From Nonomuraea pusilla (GTDB taxonomy: Bacteria; Actinomycetota; Actinomycetes; Streptosporangiales; Streptosporangiaceae), in assembly GCF_900109355.1 (NCBI RefSeq), contig NZ_FOBF01000006.1, forward strand, positions 124,001-188,000: a DNA stretch of 64,000 nucleotides, written 5' to 3'. Made by a program: the position numbers and the translations under genes. Position 1 is the stretch's first letter. The number at the start of each line of letters is the position of its first letter. Shown piece after piece: positions 23,080 through 32,812 of the stretch. A model generated the notes under the pieces. The model was not told where the DNA came from and ran no database searches. It worked only from the letters and a program-made list of their open reading frames with translations.

Positions 23080-24392
23080 GACGCTTTCTGGCTCTGGAGT
23101 TCCTGGGTGAGCTTGGTGTCGAGCGCGTCCATGGCCGCCTTGACGTCGGAGGAGCAGTCGGCCCAGACGGCGTTGATGGTGTCGGCGGAGTCCTGCCTGA
23201 TGGGCGCCCAGTTCGGCACCGGCGGCGCGTAGACGGCGTTCGCGTACGCCTCCTGGAAGACCTTCCAGCGCGGGTCCTGGCGCTCGCCGGCCAGGTCCAC
23301 GGTGGTGTTGACGGGCAGGCGGACGATGGCGCCGCCCGCGTCCTTGTTCATGCCGATGCGCTGGCCTTCGGGGGAGACGGCGAACTCGGCGAACTTCTTC
23401 TGCGCGTCCTGCATGCCGGAGCCGGCCATGAGGTAGACGTTCTCGCCCTCGCCGAGCGTGCCGGGGCCGCCTGACGGGCCCTTGGGCACGGGCACGACCT
23501 CGATCCTGTCGGTGCCGATGCTCTTGACGAACCGGGCCAGCACGTACGGTCCGACCAGGTAGATGCCGCCCTGCCCCTTCTCGAACACCTCGTGGGTGAC
23601 GGTGGTGTCGTTGCTGACGGCGCCGGGGTTGACGGTCCTGGCCTTGCAGAACTGGTCCTGGAGGAACCGGACGGCCTCGACAGTCCTGGGGTCGCCGGCG
23701 CTCGCGGCGAACCTGCCGCCGCCGGTGGGCCTGACGAAGTCGCCGCCGTTGGCGTAGACGAGGGACGAGGCGTACCAGGAGGCGTAGCCGCGCTTGGTGC
23801 CGGCGGGGATGACGAAGCCGGAGGTGTCGGCCTTGCCGTCGCCGTCGGGGTCCTTCCGGGTGAAGGCGGCGGCGAGCGCGGCGAGGTCCTGCCAGGTTCT
23901 CGGCTGCTCCATGCCGACCTTCTCGCGCCAGTCCTTGCGGATGATGAGCGCGAACGCCTGGGCGGAGAACGGCGCCCCGTAGTACTTGCCGTCTCCGGCC
24001 ATGGCGGCCTTCCACGCGAGGTCCGACAGCTTGTCGCCGCCGGCGAGCGCGTTCCTGTCCACCTCGCGCAGCCAGCCCTGCGTGTGCATGGCGCCGAGCT
24101 GCGCGGTGTCGTTGATGACGATGTCGGGCAGGTGTCTCTGCGACGCCTGCTGGTTCAGCTTGGTCTCGAAGTCGTCGAAGATGGCGACCACCTTCGTCGG
24201 CACCCCGCTGGCCTTGGTGAACGCGTCGGCGAGTCGCTTCGCCGTCTTGGCGGAGTCGGAATCGGGGAGCTGCCTGATCCAGATCTCCAGCGTGTCGTCG
24301 GAGGCCGGCCCGCCGGAGCCGCAGCCCGTCAGCGTCACGGCCAGGGTCGCGGACAGGGTCGCGGCCAGCGCGACCCCGAGCAGACGATACAT
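23076..24392 (-). CDS. Sugar ABC transporter substrate-binding lipoprotein
   Basis: 438 residues from ATG 24392 with a GGGAGG ribosome site at 24405-24400. A type II signal peptide is visible: MYRLLGVALAATLSATLAVTLTGC ends in the lipobox LTGC (Cys24). Family 1 extracellular binding protein features follow (LEIWIRQLPDSDSAKTAKRLADAF; PDIVINDTAQLG; WREVDR-like loop; GQGGIYLVGPYVLARF). First gene of the three-gene importer operon. Two copies of the candidate IclR motif lie between 24406 and 24440, immediately upstream of the ribosome site. Substrate inferred from context to be a uronic acid or oligouronide. Confidence 0.92.
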   Translation of the reverse strand: MYRLLGVALAATLSATLAVTLTGCGSGGPASDDTLEIWIRQLPDSDSAKTAKRLADAFTKASGVPTKVVAIFDDFETKLNQQASQRHLPDIVINDTAQLGAMHTQGWLREVDRNALAGGDKLSDLAWKAAMAGDGKYYGAPFSAQAFALIIRKDWREKVGMEQPRTWQDLAALAAAFTRKDPDGDGKADTSGFVIPAGTKRGYASWYASSLVYANGGDFVRPTGGGRFAASAGDPRTVEAVRFLQDQFCKARTVNPGAVSNDTTVTHEVFEKGQGGIYLVGPYVLARFVKSIGTDRIEVVPVPKGPSGGPGTLGEGENVYLMAGSGMQDAQKKFAEFAVSPEGQRIGMNKDAGGAIVRLPVNTTVDLAGERQDPRWKVFQEAYANAVYAPPVPNWAPIRQDSADTINAVWADCSSDVKAAMDALDTKLTQELQSQKAS

Positions 24393-24405
24393 CCGATCGC
24401 CTCCC

Positions 24406-24440
24406 GTTCACATACGTGGACGAATGTCGCACACATGGAA
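24406..24440. promoter_or_regulatory. Two candidate IclR operators, importer promoter
   Basis: GTTCACATACGTGGAC at 24406-24421 differs by one base from the glucarate dehydratase site. A weaker copy, TGTCGCACACATGGAA (11 of 16 matches), lies at 24425-24440, with centres 19 bp apart. They adjoin the ribosome site of the binding-protein gene. Confidence 0.65.
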
Positions 24441-24483
24441 TTCGTTTGGCTGAACGTAACCAGCGACCCGCATCACGGTCAAT

Positions 24484-24499
24484 ATTCAAGAATGTGAAT
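24484..24499 (-). promoter_or_regulatory. Candidate IclR operator, uronate dehydrogenase promoter
   Basis: The minus strand reads ATTCACATTCTTGAAT, sharing TTCACATnCwTGrA with the other sites. It ends 28 bp before the uronate dehydrogenase ATG at 24528. Confidence 0.55.
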
Positions 24500-24527
24500 T
24501 TGGATCAGACTTGTGTACACAGAACTC

Positions 24528-25322
24528 ATGCGAATTCTCATGACCGGCGCCGCGGGCAAGGTGGGCACGCTCATGCGCCCCCGGCTCGCCCGCGAAGGCC
24601 GCACGCTGCGCCTGTCCGACGTCCTGCCGCTGACCGCCGGGCCGGGCGAGGAGGTCACGCCCGCCGACCTGAACGACGAGCAGGCCATGGCCGCCGCCAT
24701 GAAGGGCGTGGACGCGGTGATCCACCTCGGGGGCCAGAGCCGCGAGCACCCGTGGCCGGACATCGTCGAGGCCAACGTCAACGGGACGTACGCGCTGATG
24801 GAGGCGGCGCGCCGCGAGGGCGTGCGGCAGGTCGTGCTGATGGGCAGCCATCACGCGGCCGGCTTCCACACCAGGCCGCCCTCCGGCGAGGACCTGCCGG
24901 ACTACGCCTTCCCCCGCCCGGACACCTTCTACGGCGTGAGCAAGGTCGTCATGGAGGCGCTGGGCAGCCTCTACCACGACAGGTTCGGCATGAACGTCAC
25001 GGTCGTCAGGCTGGGCACCTGCAACGAGGGCTCGGCCGACACGCGCGGCCTGGCCACCTGGATCTCCCCGGACGACCTGGCGCGCCTGCTGGAGTGCGCG
25101 ATGACCGCGCAGGGCTACCACGTCGTGTGGGGCGTGTCGGACAACGCCCGCCGCTGGTGGTCGCTGCGGGAGGCCGAGTCGATCGGGTACGTCTCACGCG
25201 ACGACTCGGAGCCGCAGGCGGCCGGGCTCATCGCCGAGCAGGGCGAGCCGGACCTGTCGGACCCGGTGCACCACCGGGTCGGCGGGGTCTTCACGCTGGG
25301 GGAACTCGGTGGAAAATGGTGA
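24528..25322 (+). CDS. udh: NAD-dependent uronate dehydrogenase
   Basis: 264 residues from ATG 24528. Short-chain/extended dehydrogenase fold: TGAAGKVG nucleotide site (residues 6-13), ADLND, HLGGQS, catalytic Ser107 in MGSHHAAGF and Tyr135-Lys139 in FYGVSK. The pattern HLGG...GS.H..G...YGVSK...TW.S.DD...VVWG.S.N...WW follows, to my recollection, bacterial uronate dehydrogenases, which oxidise galacturonate or glucuronate to the aldarolactone. Length agrees with the family (about 265). It would feed glucarate dehydratase. A GTG at 24513 is in frame but less likely. Flanked by a candidate IclR site upstream and LacI-type sites downstream. Confidence 0.88.
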   Translation: MRILMTGAAGKVGTLMRPRLAREGRTLRLSDVLPLTAGPGEEVTPADLNDEQAMAAAMKGVDAVIHLGGQSREHPWPDIVEANVNGTYALMEAARREGVRQVVLMGSHHAAGFHTRPPSGEDLPDYAFPRPDTFYGVSKVVMEALGSLYHDRFGMNVTVVRLGTCNEGSADTRGLATWISPDDLARLLECAMTAQGYHVVWGVSDNARRWWSLREAESIGYVSRDDSEPQAAGLIAEQGEPDLSDPVHHRVGGVFTLGELGGKW

Positions 25323-25331
25323 TCGAAGGCG

Positions 25332-25400
25332 GCAACCGTTTGCAGGAAGCTTGACGGCTGCAGCCCCGAAGGTCAAGGCTTAGGACTGGCAACCGTTTGC
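25332..25400. promoter_or_regulatory. Two LacI-type operators upstream of lacI-family gene
   Basis: GCAACCGTTTGC occurs at 25332-25343 and 25389-25400, centres 57 bp apart. Each is a 12-bp near-palindrome with a central CG, as bound by LacI-family dimers. The second ends 14 bp before the start codon, so autoregulation is likely. Confidence 0.75.
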
Positions 25401-25414
25401 ACGAAAGGGCGGCG

Positions 25415-26377
25415 ATGACGGCGACGATCAGGGACGTGGCACGCGCGTCGGGCGTGCACGTCTCCACAGTCTCCCGGACGTTCTCGGCGCCGCACCTGGT
25501 CAATCCTGCCACCAGGAGCCGGGTGCTCGCGGCGGCCGACGACCTCGGCTACCGCCCCAACCGGGCCGCCAGGGCGCTCACGACCGGGCGGACCTTCAAC
25601 ATCGGCCTGATCGTGGCCGACATCGCCAACCCGTTCTTCCCGCCGCTCATCAAGGCCGCGCAGGCCCACGCCAGGGGGCGCGACTACCACGTGTTCGTCG
25701 CCGACACCGACGAGGACCCGCGCGTCGAGGAGGAGCTGATCAGGACCCTCGCCAAGCAGGTGGACGGCGTGCTGCTGTGCAGCCCCCGCCTGTCCAACAG
25801 GGCCATCGAGCGGCTGGCTGAGGACGTCCCCTTCGTCGTGGTCAACCGGCGGATCAAGGGCATGCCGGCCGTGCTGATGGACGTCGGCCACGGCGCCAGG
25901 CTCGCCCTCGACCATCTCGCGGCCCTCGGCCACCGCAGGGTGGCCCTGGTCTCGGGTCCGAGCGGTTCGTGGACGAGCACCGAGATGCGCGCGGCAGCCG
26001 CCGAGGTTCCCGGCCTCGACCTCGTCCTCCTCGGCCCGAACCAGCCGACGGAGGAGGGCGGGCTGGCGGTGGCCGAGGACGTCGCGGCGTCGGGCGTGAC
26101 CGCCGTGCTGGCCTACAACGACCTGGTGGCGCTCGGCCTCATCGAGGGGCTGTCCGAGAGGGGCGTCGACGTGCCCGGCCAGGTGAGTGTGATCGGTTTC
26201 GACGACATCCTGCCGGGACGGCTCAACCGTCCGAAGCTGACCACGGTGGCCATGCCCGCCGAGGCGGCGGGGAGGATGGCCGTCGATCTGCTGCTGCAGT
26301 CGGGGGGCGAGGGCGCGCTGGTGACCCTGGACACCGCCCTGATAGTCCGCGAGTCCACGGGAAGGGCACATACATGA
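25415..26377 (+). CDS. LacI family transcriptional regulator
   Basis: 320 residues from ATG 25415 after a GAAAGGG ribosome site. The N-terminal helix-turn-helix reads MTATIRDVARASGVHVSTVSRTF, followed by the hinge helix (RPNRAARALTTGRT) and a periplasmic-binding-protein-like effector domain (FNIGLIVADIANPFFPPLIKAAQ; VIGFDDILPGRLNRPKLTTVAMP; terminal LIVRESTGR). The hinge and recognition helix fit the GCAACCGTTTGC operators just upstream. Its stop overlaps the start of the aldose 1-epimerase gene, so both are controlled together. Probably senses a sugar from the same uronate substrate pool (inference). Confidence 0.93.
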   Translation: MTATIRDVARASGVHVSTVSRTFSAPHLVNPATRSRVLAAADDLGYRPNRAARALTTGRTFNIGLIVADIANPFFPPLIKAAQAHARGRDYHVFVADTDEDPRVEEELIRTLAKQVDGVLLCSPRLSNRAIERLAEDVPFVVVNRRIKGMPAVLMDVGHGARLALDHLAALGHRRVALVSGPSGSWTSTEMRAAAAEVPGLDLVLLGPNQPTEEGGLAVAEDVAASGVTAVLAYNDLVALGLIEGLSERGVDVPGQVSVIGFDDILPGRLNRPKLTTVAMPAEAAGRMAVDLLLQSGGEGALVTLDTALIVRESTGRAHT

Positions 26378-27327
26378 TCTTCGGAACGCTGCCGTCGGGG
26401 CAGGACGTCGAGCGCGTCGAGCTGTCGTCGGGCGCGCTGCGCGCGGCGGTGCTGACGTACGGCGCGATCATCCAGTCGCTGGAGGTCGGCGGCCGTGACG
26501 TGGTGCTGGGCCTCGACACCCTGGAGGACTACCGCACGCGCAGCCGCTACTTCGGCGCCGTCGTCGGCCGGTACGGCAACCGCATCGCCGGGGGCCGCTT
26601 CACGCTGGACGGCGTGGAGCACCGCCTGCCCGTGAACAACGGGCCCAACAGCCTGCACGGCGGCGTCGAGGGCTTCGACAGGAAGGTCTGGACGATCACC
26701 GATCGCGACGCGGCGTCGGTCACGCTGGAGCTCGTCAGCCCCGACGGCGACCAGGGCTACCCGGGCACGCTCACGGCGAGCGTCACGTACACGCTGGAGG
26801 GCGCCGCGGACGGCGGGGCGCTGCGCATCGACTACGCGATGGAGACCGACGCGCCCACCGTGGTCAACCTCACCAACCACTCGTACTTCAACCTGGCGGG
26901 CGGCGGTGACGTGCTCGGGCACGTCGTGAGCATCGACGCCGGGCACTACCTGCCCGTCGACGCCGACAAGATCCCGACGGGCGAGGTGGCGCCGGTGAAG
27001 GGCACGGTGTTCGACTTCACCGAGCCGCACGCGGTGGGCGAGCGCTTCGAGGGCGCCTACGACCACTGCTTCGTGCTCGACGGCGGCATGCGGGTGGTCG
27101 AGCCCGGCGGCGGCCTGACGATGGACGTCACCACCACCGAGCCCGGCGTGCAGTTCTACGCGGGCGGCATGCTCGACGGGGAGGCGACGCCGTACGGGCC
27201 GTTCGCGGGGCTGTGCCTGGAGACCCAGCACTTCCCCGACTCGCCCAACCAGCCGCAGTTCCCCTCGACCGTGCTGAGGCCGGGCGAGCGCCGCACGTCC
27301 ACCACGACGTACGCGTTCCGGACCTGA
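26374..27327 (+). CDS. galM: Aldose 1-epimerase (mutarotase)
   Basis: 317 residues from ATG 26374, overlapping the regulator stop (ATGA). Interconverts alpha and beta anomers of sugars in the cytosol. Signature segments: RYGNRIAGGRFTLDG, NNGPNSLHGGVEGFDRKVW (substrate His), VNLTNHSYFNLAG (catalytic His), YDHCFVLDG, and GLCLETQHFPDSPNQPQFPS (catalytic Glu). Length is standard. Uronate dehydrogenases typically act on one anomer, so a mutarotase beside udh would speed entry into the oxidative route. The substrate could also be galactose or another hexose. Confidence 0.93.
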   Translation: MIFGTLPSGQDVERVELSSGALRAAVLTYGAIIQSLEVGGRDVVLGLDTLEDYRTRSRYFGAVVGRYGNRIAGGRFTLDGVEHRLPVNNGPNSLHGGVEGFDRKVWTITDRDAASVTLELVSPDGDQGYPGTLTASVTYTLEGAADGGALRIDYAMETDAPTVVNLTNHSYFNLAGGGDVLGHVVSIDAGHYLPVDADKIPTGEVAPVKGTVFDFTEPHAVGERFEGAYDHCFVLDGGMRVVEPGGGLTMDVTTTEPGVQFYAGGMLDGEATPYGPFAGLCLETQHFPDSPNQPQFPSTVLRPGERRTSTTTYAFRT

Positions 27328-27432
27328 CCGGGCGGCCGACGGGCCCGCACCGAAAGCGACAGATCGCTCGATACGGGCGTTCGCGGCGTGCCTGCGCGCG
27401 TTCCACCGTGTCTCCGTCGTACCTTTGGCATC

Positions 27433-29943
27433 ATGGCCACCCGTACGCCGAAAAGCGCATCGAAGGGGCCGGCGAAGCGGTCGCCCTCGTCCCGCTCGAC
27501 ACCCCAGAAGCGGGCAGCCGCGCCGGCGGGGCGCCCGAGGGCCAGGCAGGCCGCCTCCTCCGGCCGCAGGTCCTCGGCGACCCACCAGGACCCGATCAGC
27601 TGGGTCCTCACGATGATCGGCAAGCTGATCGTCGGGCTGTGGATGCTGCTCGCCAACGGCATCGGCAGCACGGCCCGCGCGCTGGGCAAGAACGCGCGCG
27701 AGCTCGACCCGGCGCACCGGCGCGACGGCGTGGGCCTGACGATCCTCGCGGCGGCGATCGTCGTCGCCGCGATGACCTGGCGCACCTCGCCCGACGGCGC
27801 CGTCTCCAGCGTCGTCAACACGGCGGTGCGCGGGGTGCTCGGGTCGCTCGCGTGGGCGCTGCCGCTGCTGCTCGGCCTGCTCGCCTGGCGCTACCTGCGC
27901 CACCCCGACCAGAACGCCGACACCGGCCGCATGGTCATCGGCTGGAGCGCGCTGGTGGTCGGCGTGCTCGGCGTCATCCACGTCGCCAACGGCACGCCGT
28001 ACCCGGCGGGCGGGCCCAACGACGGCATGGAGCGCGTGTCGCAGGCGGGCGGCATGGTCGGGTTCGTCGTGTCGGCGCCGCCCATGAGCATCCTGCCGCC
28101 CTGGATCACCATCCCGCTGCTGCTGCTCCTGTCGGGCTTCGGCATCCTGGTGATCACGGCCACGCCGGTGCACCGCATCCCCGAGCGGCTGGCCGAGCTG
28201 CGGCACATGCTGTTCGAGCGGCACGCCGACCCCTCGCCGCGCCCCCCTGCCAGGAAGCGGCCCAGGCAGAAGAAGCCCGAGAACGGCGAGCCGGGCGAGA
28301 CGGTCAAGCCGTACGACACGCCGGTGCTGTCGGAGCAGGAGAAGCAGGCCGACCACTCGCCGGAGATCGTGCCGGGGCTGGTCGAGGAGGAGCCGCCCGC
28401 CGTGGCCGAGCGGCGTCCTGAGCCGCCGCTGCCGACGCCCGCGCCCCGCAAGGTGGAGCAGCTCGTGCTGTCGCCGCAGGCGGGGCCGTACAGCGTGCCC
28501 GACCTGCAGCTGCTCAAGCAGGGCACGCCGCCCAAGCCGCAGACCAAGGCGAACGCCACCGTGGTCAACGCCCTCACCAGCGTGCTGGAGCAGTTCTCCA
28601 TCGACGCCCAGGTGATCGGGTTCACCCGCGGGCCGACGGTCACCAGGTACGAGATCGAGCTGGGCCCGGCGGTCAAGGTCGAGAAGGTCACGGCGCTCAC
28701 GAAGAACATCGCGTACGCCGTCAAGTCGGCAGATGTCCGGATCCTGTCGCCCATTCCGGGTAAGTCGGCCATCGGGGTGGAGATCCCCAACGCCGACAAG
28801 GACCTCGTGGCACTGGGCGACGTCCTGCGCGCCCAGGTGGCGCAGGCCGACCACCACCCGATGATCGTCGGCCTGGGCAAGGACGTCGAGGGCCGCACCA
28901 TCGTGGCCAACCTCGCCAAGATGCCCCACCTGCTCATCGCGGGCGCCACCGGCGCGGGCAAGTCCGTCTGCGTCAACGGCCTGATCACCTCGATCCTCAT
29001 GCGCGCCACGCCCGACGAGGTGCGCATGGTGCTGGTCGACCCCAAGCGCGTTGAGCTGTCGGTCTACGAGGGCATCCCGCACCTCATCACGCCGATCATC
29101 ACGAACCCGAAGAAGGCCGCCGAGGCCCTGGAGTGGGTCGTGGGCGAGATGGACCGCCGCTACGACGACCTGGCCGCCTCCGGCTTCCGCCACGTCGACG
29201 AGTTCAACAAGGCCGTGCGGGCGGGCAAGCTGCAGCCGCCGCCCGGCAGCGAGCGCGTCTACCAGCCCTACCCGTACCTGCTGGTGATCGTGGACGAGCT
29301 GGCCGACCTCATGATGGTCGCCCCGCGCGACGTCGAGGACTCCATCGTCCGCATCACCCAGCTCGCCCGCGCCGCCGGCATCCACCTGGTGATCGCCACC
29401 CAGCGGCCGTCCGTGGACGTCGTCACCGGCCTGATCAAGGCGAACGTGCCCTCCAGGCTCGCGTTCGCCGTCTCCAGCCTCACCGACTCGCGGGTCATCC
29501 TCGACCAGCCGGGCGCCGACAAGCTCGTCGGCCAGGGCGACGCGCTGTTCCTGCCCATGGGCGCGAGCAAGCCCATGCGCATCCAGAACGCGTTCGTCTC
29601 GGAGAAGGAGATCGCCGAGATCGTCGCGCACTGCAAGGCCCAGATGGCGGTCGAGTACCGCGAGGACGTCGCCGCCGCGCCGGTCAAGCGGGAGATCGAC
29701 GACGACATCGGCGACGACCTCGACCTGCTCGTCCAGGCCGCCGAGCTGATCGTGACCACCCAGTTCGGCTCGACGTCGATGCTCCAGCGCAAGCTGCGCG
29801 TCGGCTTCGCCAAGGCGGGCCGCCTCATGGACCTCCTGGAGAGCCGCAACGTGGTCGGCCCGAGCGAGGGTTCGAAGGCGCGCGAGGTGCTCGTGAAACC
29901 CGACGACCTGCCGGGGTTGCTGGCCGACCTGCGTGGCGAATGA
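27433..29943 (+). CDS. ftsK: DNA translocase FtsK/SpoIIIE
   Basis: 836 residues from ATG 27433, with TACCTT ending 7 nt upstream (leaderless). Moves chromosome termini through the septum during division and sporulation. A basic N-terminus (about 55 residues) precedes four to five membrane helices (residues about 58-76, 99-116, 134-153, 167-183, 224-243). A charged Pro-rich linker (about 260-355) leads to the motor with Walker A GATGAGKS (about 507) and Walker [14 protein letters not shown] (about 617). The gamma winged-helix domain ([35 protein letters not shown], residues about 760-795) binds KOPS-like sequences. An upstream in-frame start at 27388 is not favoured. Confidence 0.95.
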   Translation: MATRTPKSASKGPAKRSPSSRSTPQKRAAAPAGRPRARQAASSGRRSSATHQDPISWVLTMIGKLIVGLWMLLANGIGSTARALGKNARELDPAHRRDGVGLTILAAAIVVAAMTWRTSPDGAVSSVVNTAVRGVLGSLAWALPLLLGLLAWRYLRHPDQNADTGRMVIGWSALVVGVLGVIHVANGTPYPAGGPNDGMERVSQAGGMVGFVVSAPPMSILPPWITIPLLLLLSGFGILVITATPVHRIPERLAELRHMLFERHADPSPRPPARKRPRQKKPENGEPGETVKPYDTPVLSEQEKQADHSPEIVPGLVEEEPPAVAERRPEPPLPTPAPRKVEQLVLSPQAGPYSVPDLQLLKQGTPPKPQTKANATVVNALTSVLEQFSIDAQVIGFTRGPTVTRYEIELGPAVKVEKVTALTKNIAYAVKSADVRILSPIPGKSAIGVEIPNADKDLVALGDVLRAQVAQADHHPMIVGLGKDVEGRTIVANLAKMPHLLIAGATGAGKSVCVNGLITSILMRATPDEVRMVLVDPKRVELSVYEGIPHLITPIITNPKKAAEALEWVVGEMDRRYDDLAASGFRHVDEFNKAVRAGKLQPPPGSERVYQPYPYLLVIVDELADLMMVAPRDVEDSIVRITQLARAAGIHLVIATQRPSVDVVTGLIKANVPSRLAFAVSSLTDSRVILDQPGADKLVGQGDALFLPMGASKPMRIQNAFVSEKEIAEIVAHCKAQMAVEYREDVAAAPVKREIDDDIGDDLDLLVQAAELIVTTQFGSTSMLQRKLRVGFAKAGRLMDLLESRNVVGPSEGSKAREVLVKPDDLPGLLADLRGE

Positions 29944-30020
29944 CCCCAATGCACGCCTCCGATGCATTAACTGGTTGAATATGAACCACTACGCAACGTC
30001 GTGGTGGGGAGGCGTTCGCT

Positions 30021-30776
30021 GTGCAGGAGCAGAGCATCGGGGGCATGCTGCGGTCCGCCAGAGAGGCGGCGGGGCTGTCGGTCGCGCAGGTCAGCGCGGC
30101 CACCCGGATCCGTGAGCCGATCATCCATCGGCTGGAGCAGGACGACTACGAGGAGTGCGGAGGCGACTTCTACGCGCGGGGGCACGTCAAGGCCGTCGCC
30201 AAGGCCGTCGGGCTCGATCCCGACGCCCTCGTGCATCTGTACGACCAGCAGCACGGCGGCGCGCCGCAGCCGGTGCGGGCGGCGTCGGTGTTCCAGGCCG
30301 ACCGCAGGGTCACCATGCGCGAGCGGCGCGGCCCGAACTGGTCGATGGCGCTCGTCGCGGCGCTGGCCGTCGTGGTCGTGATCGGCCTGGTGCGGGTGTT
30401 CGGCGGCGCCAGCGACCAGGTGCGCACGGCCGACGTCGAGCCGGTGCCGGCGGTGCCCGAGGTGCCGCGGAAGCACCCGGCGAAGGAGACCAAGCGCCGT
30501 CCGGCGGCGGCCGGTCAGGCCGGGCCCCGCCAGGTGGTGGTGCGGGTCAAGGCCAAGCGCACCTCGTACGTCCACGTGCGCGACGCCGACGGGCGCCCGC
30601 TGTTCGCCGGCGACCTGAAGGCGGGCACGGTCTCGACGTGGCGGGCGCAAAGAGAGGTCGCCCTGCTCTTCGGTGACGCCGGGGCGGTGTCGGTGCAGGT
30701 CAACGGCAAGGACATGGGCAAGCCGGGCGACCGGGGCGAGATCATCAGGCGCACGTACGGGGTCTCGGCGCCCTAA
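30021..30776 (+). CDS. RodZ-like helix-turn-helix membrane protein (DUF4115)
   Basis: 251 residues from GTG 30021 after GGGGAGG. An HTH_25 domain at residues 1-70 ([60 protein letters not shown], in outline) is followed by a basic stretch and a single membrane helix ([21 protein letters not shown], residues about 110-130). A Pro/Lys-rich linker and a C-terminal DUF4115 beta domain ([24 protein letters not shown]...[20 protein letters not shown]) follow. This is the RodZ architecture; RodZ links MreB to the peptidoglycan machinery. The ftsK-this-rimO order is conserved in actinomycetes. Confidence 0.9.
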   Translation: MQEQSIGGMLRSAREAAGLSVAQVSAATRIREPIIHRLEQDDYEECGGDFYARGHVKAVAKAVGLDPDALVHLYDQQHGGAPQPVRAASVFQADRRVTMRERRGPNWSMALVAALAVVVVIGLVRVFGGASDQVRTADVEPVPAVPEVPRKHPAKETKRRPAAAGQAGPRQVVVRVKAKRTSYVHVRDADGRPLFAGDLKAGTVSTWRAQREVALLFGDAGAVSVQVNGKDMGKPGDRGEIIRRTYGVSAP

Positions 30777-30831
30777 GTGTGGTGGGCGGTGCATCGGGTG
30801 GTGGCCAACTCCCGATACCGTAGTGTTCACC

Positions 30832-32241
30832 ATGTCATCCCGCCGAACCGCATCGCTGATCACCCTGGGCTGCGCGCGCAACGAGGTCGACTCCGAGGAG
30901 CTGGCCGCGCGACTTGAGGCTGCCGGCTGGCAGCTCGACGACGACGACCCCGAGGTCGTCGTCGTCAACACGTGTGGCTTCATCGACTCGGCCAAGAAAG
31001 ATTCCATCGACACGCTGCTGGCCGCCTCCGACTCGGGCGCGAAGGTGGTGGCCGCGGGCTGCATGGCCGAGCGCTACGGCAACGAGCTGGCCGACGCGCT
31101 GCCCGAGGCCAGCGCCGTCCTGTCGTTCGACGACTACGCCGACATCGGCGGCCGGCTCGACGACGTGCTGGCCGGCCGCAGGCTGACGCCGCACACGCCG
31201 CGCGACCGCCGCACCCTGCTGCCCATCTCGCCCGTGGAGCGCGCCGCCGCGCCGCGCGGGGCCATCCCCGGCCACGGCGACCTGCCCGACGGGCTCGCGC
31301 CCGCCAGCGGGCCGCGCGTGCTGCGCAAGCGGCTCGACGAGAGCCCGGTCGCGTCGCTGAAGCTGGCCTCCGGCTGCGATCGGCGCTGCACGTTCTGCGC
31401 CATCCCGGCCTTCCGCGGCGCGTACGTCTCGCGCGACCCGGCCGAGCTGCTGGCCGAGGCCGACTGGCTCGCCCACCGCGGGGTGCGCGAGCTGGTCCTC
31501 GTGAGCGAGAACTCCACCTCCTACGGCAAGGACCTCGGCGACCTCAGGGCGCTGGAGAAGCTGCTGCCGCAGCTCGCCGCCGTCGAGGGCGTCGAGCGGG
31601 TGCGGGTCAGCTACCTGCAGCCGGCCGAGCTGCGCCCCGGCCTGATCGACGTGATCACCGGCACCGAGGGCGTGGCGCCCTACTTCGACCTGTCGTTCCA
31701 GCACGCCAGCAACGGCGTGCTGCGCAGGATGCGCCGCTTCGGCGACCCCGAGCGCTTCCTCGGGCTGCTGGAGACCATCCGCGAGCGCGCCCCGGAGGCG
31801 GGCGTGCGCTCCAACTTCATCGTGGGCTTCCCCGGCGAGACCGAGGAGGAGTTCGCGGAGCTGGTCGGCTTCCTGGAGCAGGCCAGGCTCGACGTCATCG
31901 GCGTGTTCGGCTACTCCGACGAGGACGGCACCGAGGCCGCGGGCCTGCCTGGCAAGCTCGGCCAGGACGTCGTCGACGAGCGCGTGCGCGTGCTCACGGA
32001 GCTGGCCGAGGAGCTGACCGCGCAGCGCGCGGAGGAGCGCATCGGCACCGAGGTCGACGTGCTGATCGACGACGACCTGGGCGACGGCGGCTACGAGGGC
32101 CGGGCCGCGCACCAGGGGCCCGAGGTCGACGGTTCGGTCACGGTCCAGGGCATCGGCCTGGTCAGAGGGCAGATCGTGCGCGCGGTGGTCGTCGACGCCG
32201 AGGGGGTCGATCTGATCGCGCGCATCAAGGCCGGCCCATGA
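30832..32241 (+). CDS. rimO: Ribosomal protein S12 methylthiotransferase
   Basis: 469 residues from ATG 30832, closely preceded by TACCGT/TAGTGT boxes. Radical-SAM enzyme adding a methylthio group to the conserved Asp of ribosomal protein S12. The N-terminal UPF0004 domain carries three cluster cysteines ([31 protein letters not shown]). The radical-SAM triad is CDRRCTFC, followed by [13 protein letters not shown], and a C-terminal TRAM domain holds the [10 protein letters not shown] motif. The ARNEVDSE sequence distinguishes RimO from MiaB. An Ala/Pro-rich insertion (about residues 140-165) precedes the radical-SAM domain. The stop overlaps the pgsA start. Confidence 0.94.
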   Translation: MSSRRTASLITLGCARNEVDSEELAARLEAAGWQLDDDDPEVVVVNTCGFIDSAKKDSIDTLLAASDSGAKVVAAGCMAERYGNELADALPEASAVLSFDDYADIGGRLDDVLAGRRLTPHTPRDRRTLLPISPVERAAAPRGAIPGHGDLPDGLAPASGPRVLRKRLDESPVASLKLASGCDRRCTFCAIPAFRGAYVSRDPAELLAEADWLAHRGVRELVLVSENSTSYGKDLGDLRALEKLLPQLAAVEGVERVRVSYLQPAELRPGLIDVITGTEGVAPYFDLSFQHASNGVLRRMRRFGDPERFLGLLETIRERAPEAGVRSNFIVGFPGETEEEFAELVGFLEQARLDVIGVFGYSDEDGTEAAGLPGKLGQDVVDERVRVLTELAEELTAQRAEERIGTEVDVLIDDDLGDGGYEGRAAHQGPEVDGSVTVQGIGLVRGQIVRAVVVDAEGVDLIARIKAGP

Positions 32242-32810
32242 CGAGGGACGAGCGCCGCGTGGTAAGCCCGTGGAACATCGCCAACGTCCTCACGGTCCTC
32301 CGGTTGGCGCTCGTCCCCTTCTTCGTCGTGTGCCTGCTCCTGCCGGGCACGGGCTGGCGGCTGGCCGCCCTGGCGGTGTTCGCGGTGGCGTCGCTCACCG
32401 ACCACCTCGACGGCGAGCTGGCCAGGCGGTACGGACTCATCACCGACTTCGGCAAGATCGCCGACCCGATCGCCGACAAGGCGCTCACGGGGGCGGCCCT
32501 GGTCTGCCTGTCCGTCCTGGACGAGCTGCCGTGGTGGGTCACGGCGGTGATCCTCGGGCGCGAGCTGGGCATCACGGTGCTGCGTCTGGTGCTGCTGCGG
32601 CACGCGGTCATCCCGGCCAGCTACGGCGGCAAGGTGAAGACGGTCCTGCAGATCGCCGCGATCGTGCTGTACATCCTGCCGGGGGTGCCGCCTCCCGTGC
32701 GGTGGGTGGTGATGGGCGCGGCCGTGGTCGTCACCGTGGGCACGGGCGTCGACTACGTGGTCCGGGGAGTCAAGCTGCGTGGTGTGGCCAGGCAGGCGCG
32801 CGGGGAGTGA
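32238..32810 (+). CDS. pgsA: CDP-diacylglycerol-glycerol-3-phosphate 3-phosphatidyltransferase
   Basis: 190 residues from ATG 32238 (ATGA overlap with rimO). Makes phosphatidylglycerol phosphate in the membrane. The CDP-alcohol phosphotransferase motif is complete: D-H-L-DG-EL-AR-(8)-G-(3)-D-(3)-D in [22 protein letters not shown]. About six hydrophobic segments surround it ([74 protein letters not shown]). The rimO-pgsA-cinA order supports the PgsA assignment over other members of the family. Confidence 0.9.
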   Translation: MTRDERRVVSPWNIANVLTVLRLALVPFFVVCLLLPGTGWRLAALAVFAVASLTDHLDGELARRYGLITDFGKIADPIADKALTGAALVCLSVLDELPWWVTAVILGRELGITVLRLVLLRHAVIPASYGGKVKTVLQIAAIVLYILPGVPPPVRWVVMGAAVVVTVGTGVDYVVRGVKLRGVARQARGE

Positions 32811-32812
32811 TC

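Noticed and set aside
15261..27327. Biosynthetic (secondary-metabolite) gene cluster
   Set aside because: All enzymes fit uronate/aldarate catabolism; no polyketide, peptide or terpene synthases are present.
26113..29967. Long minus-strand frame opposite galM and ftsK
   Set aside because: Shadow of well-supported genes on the plus strand; no motifs.
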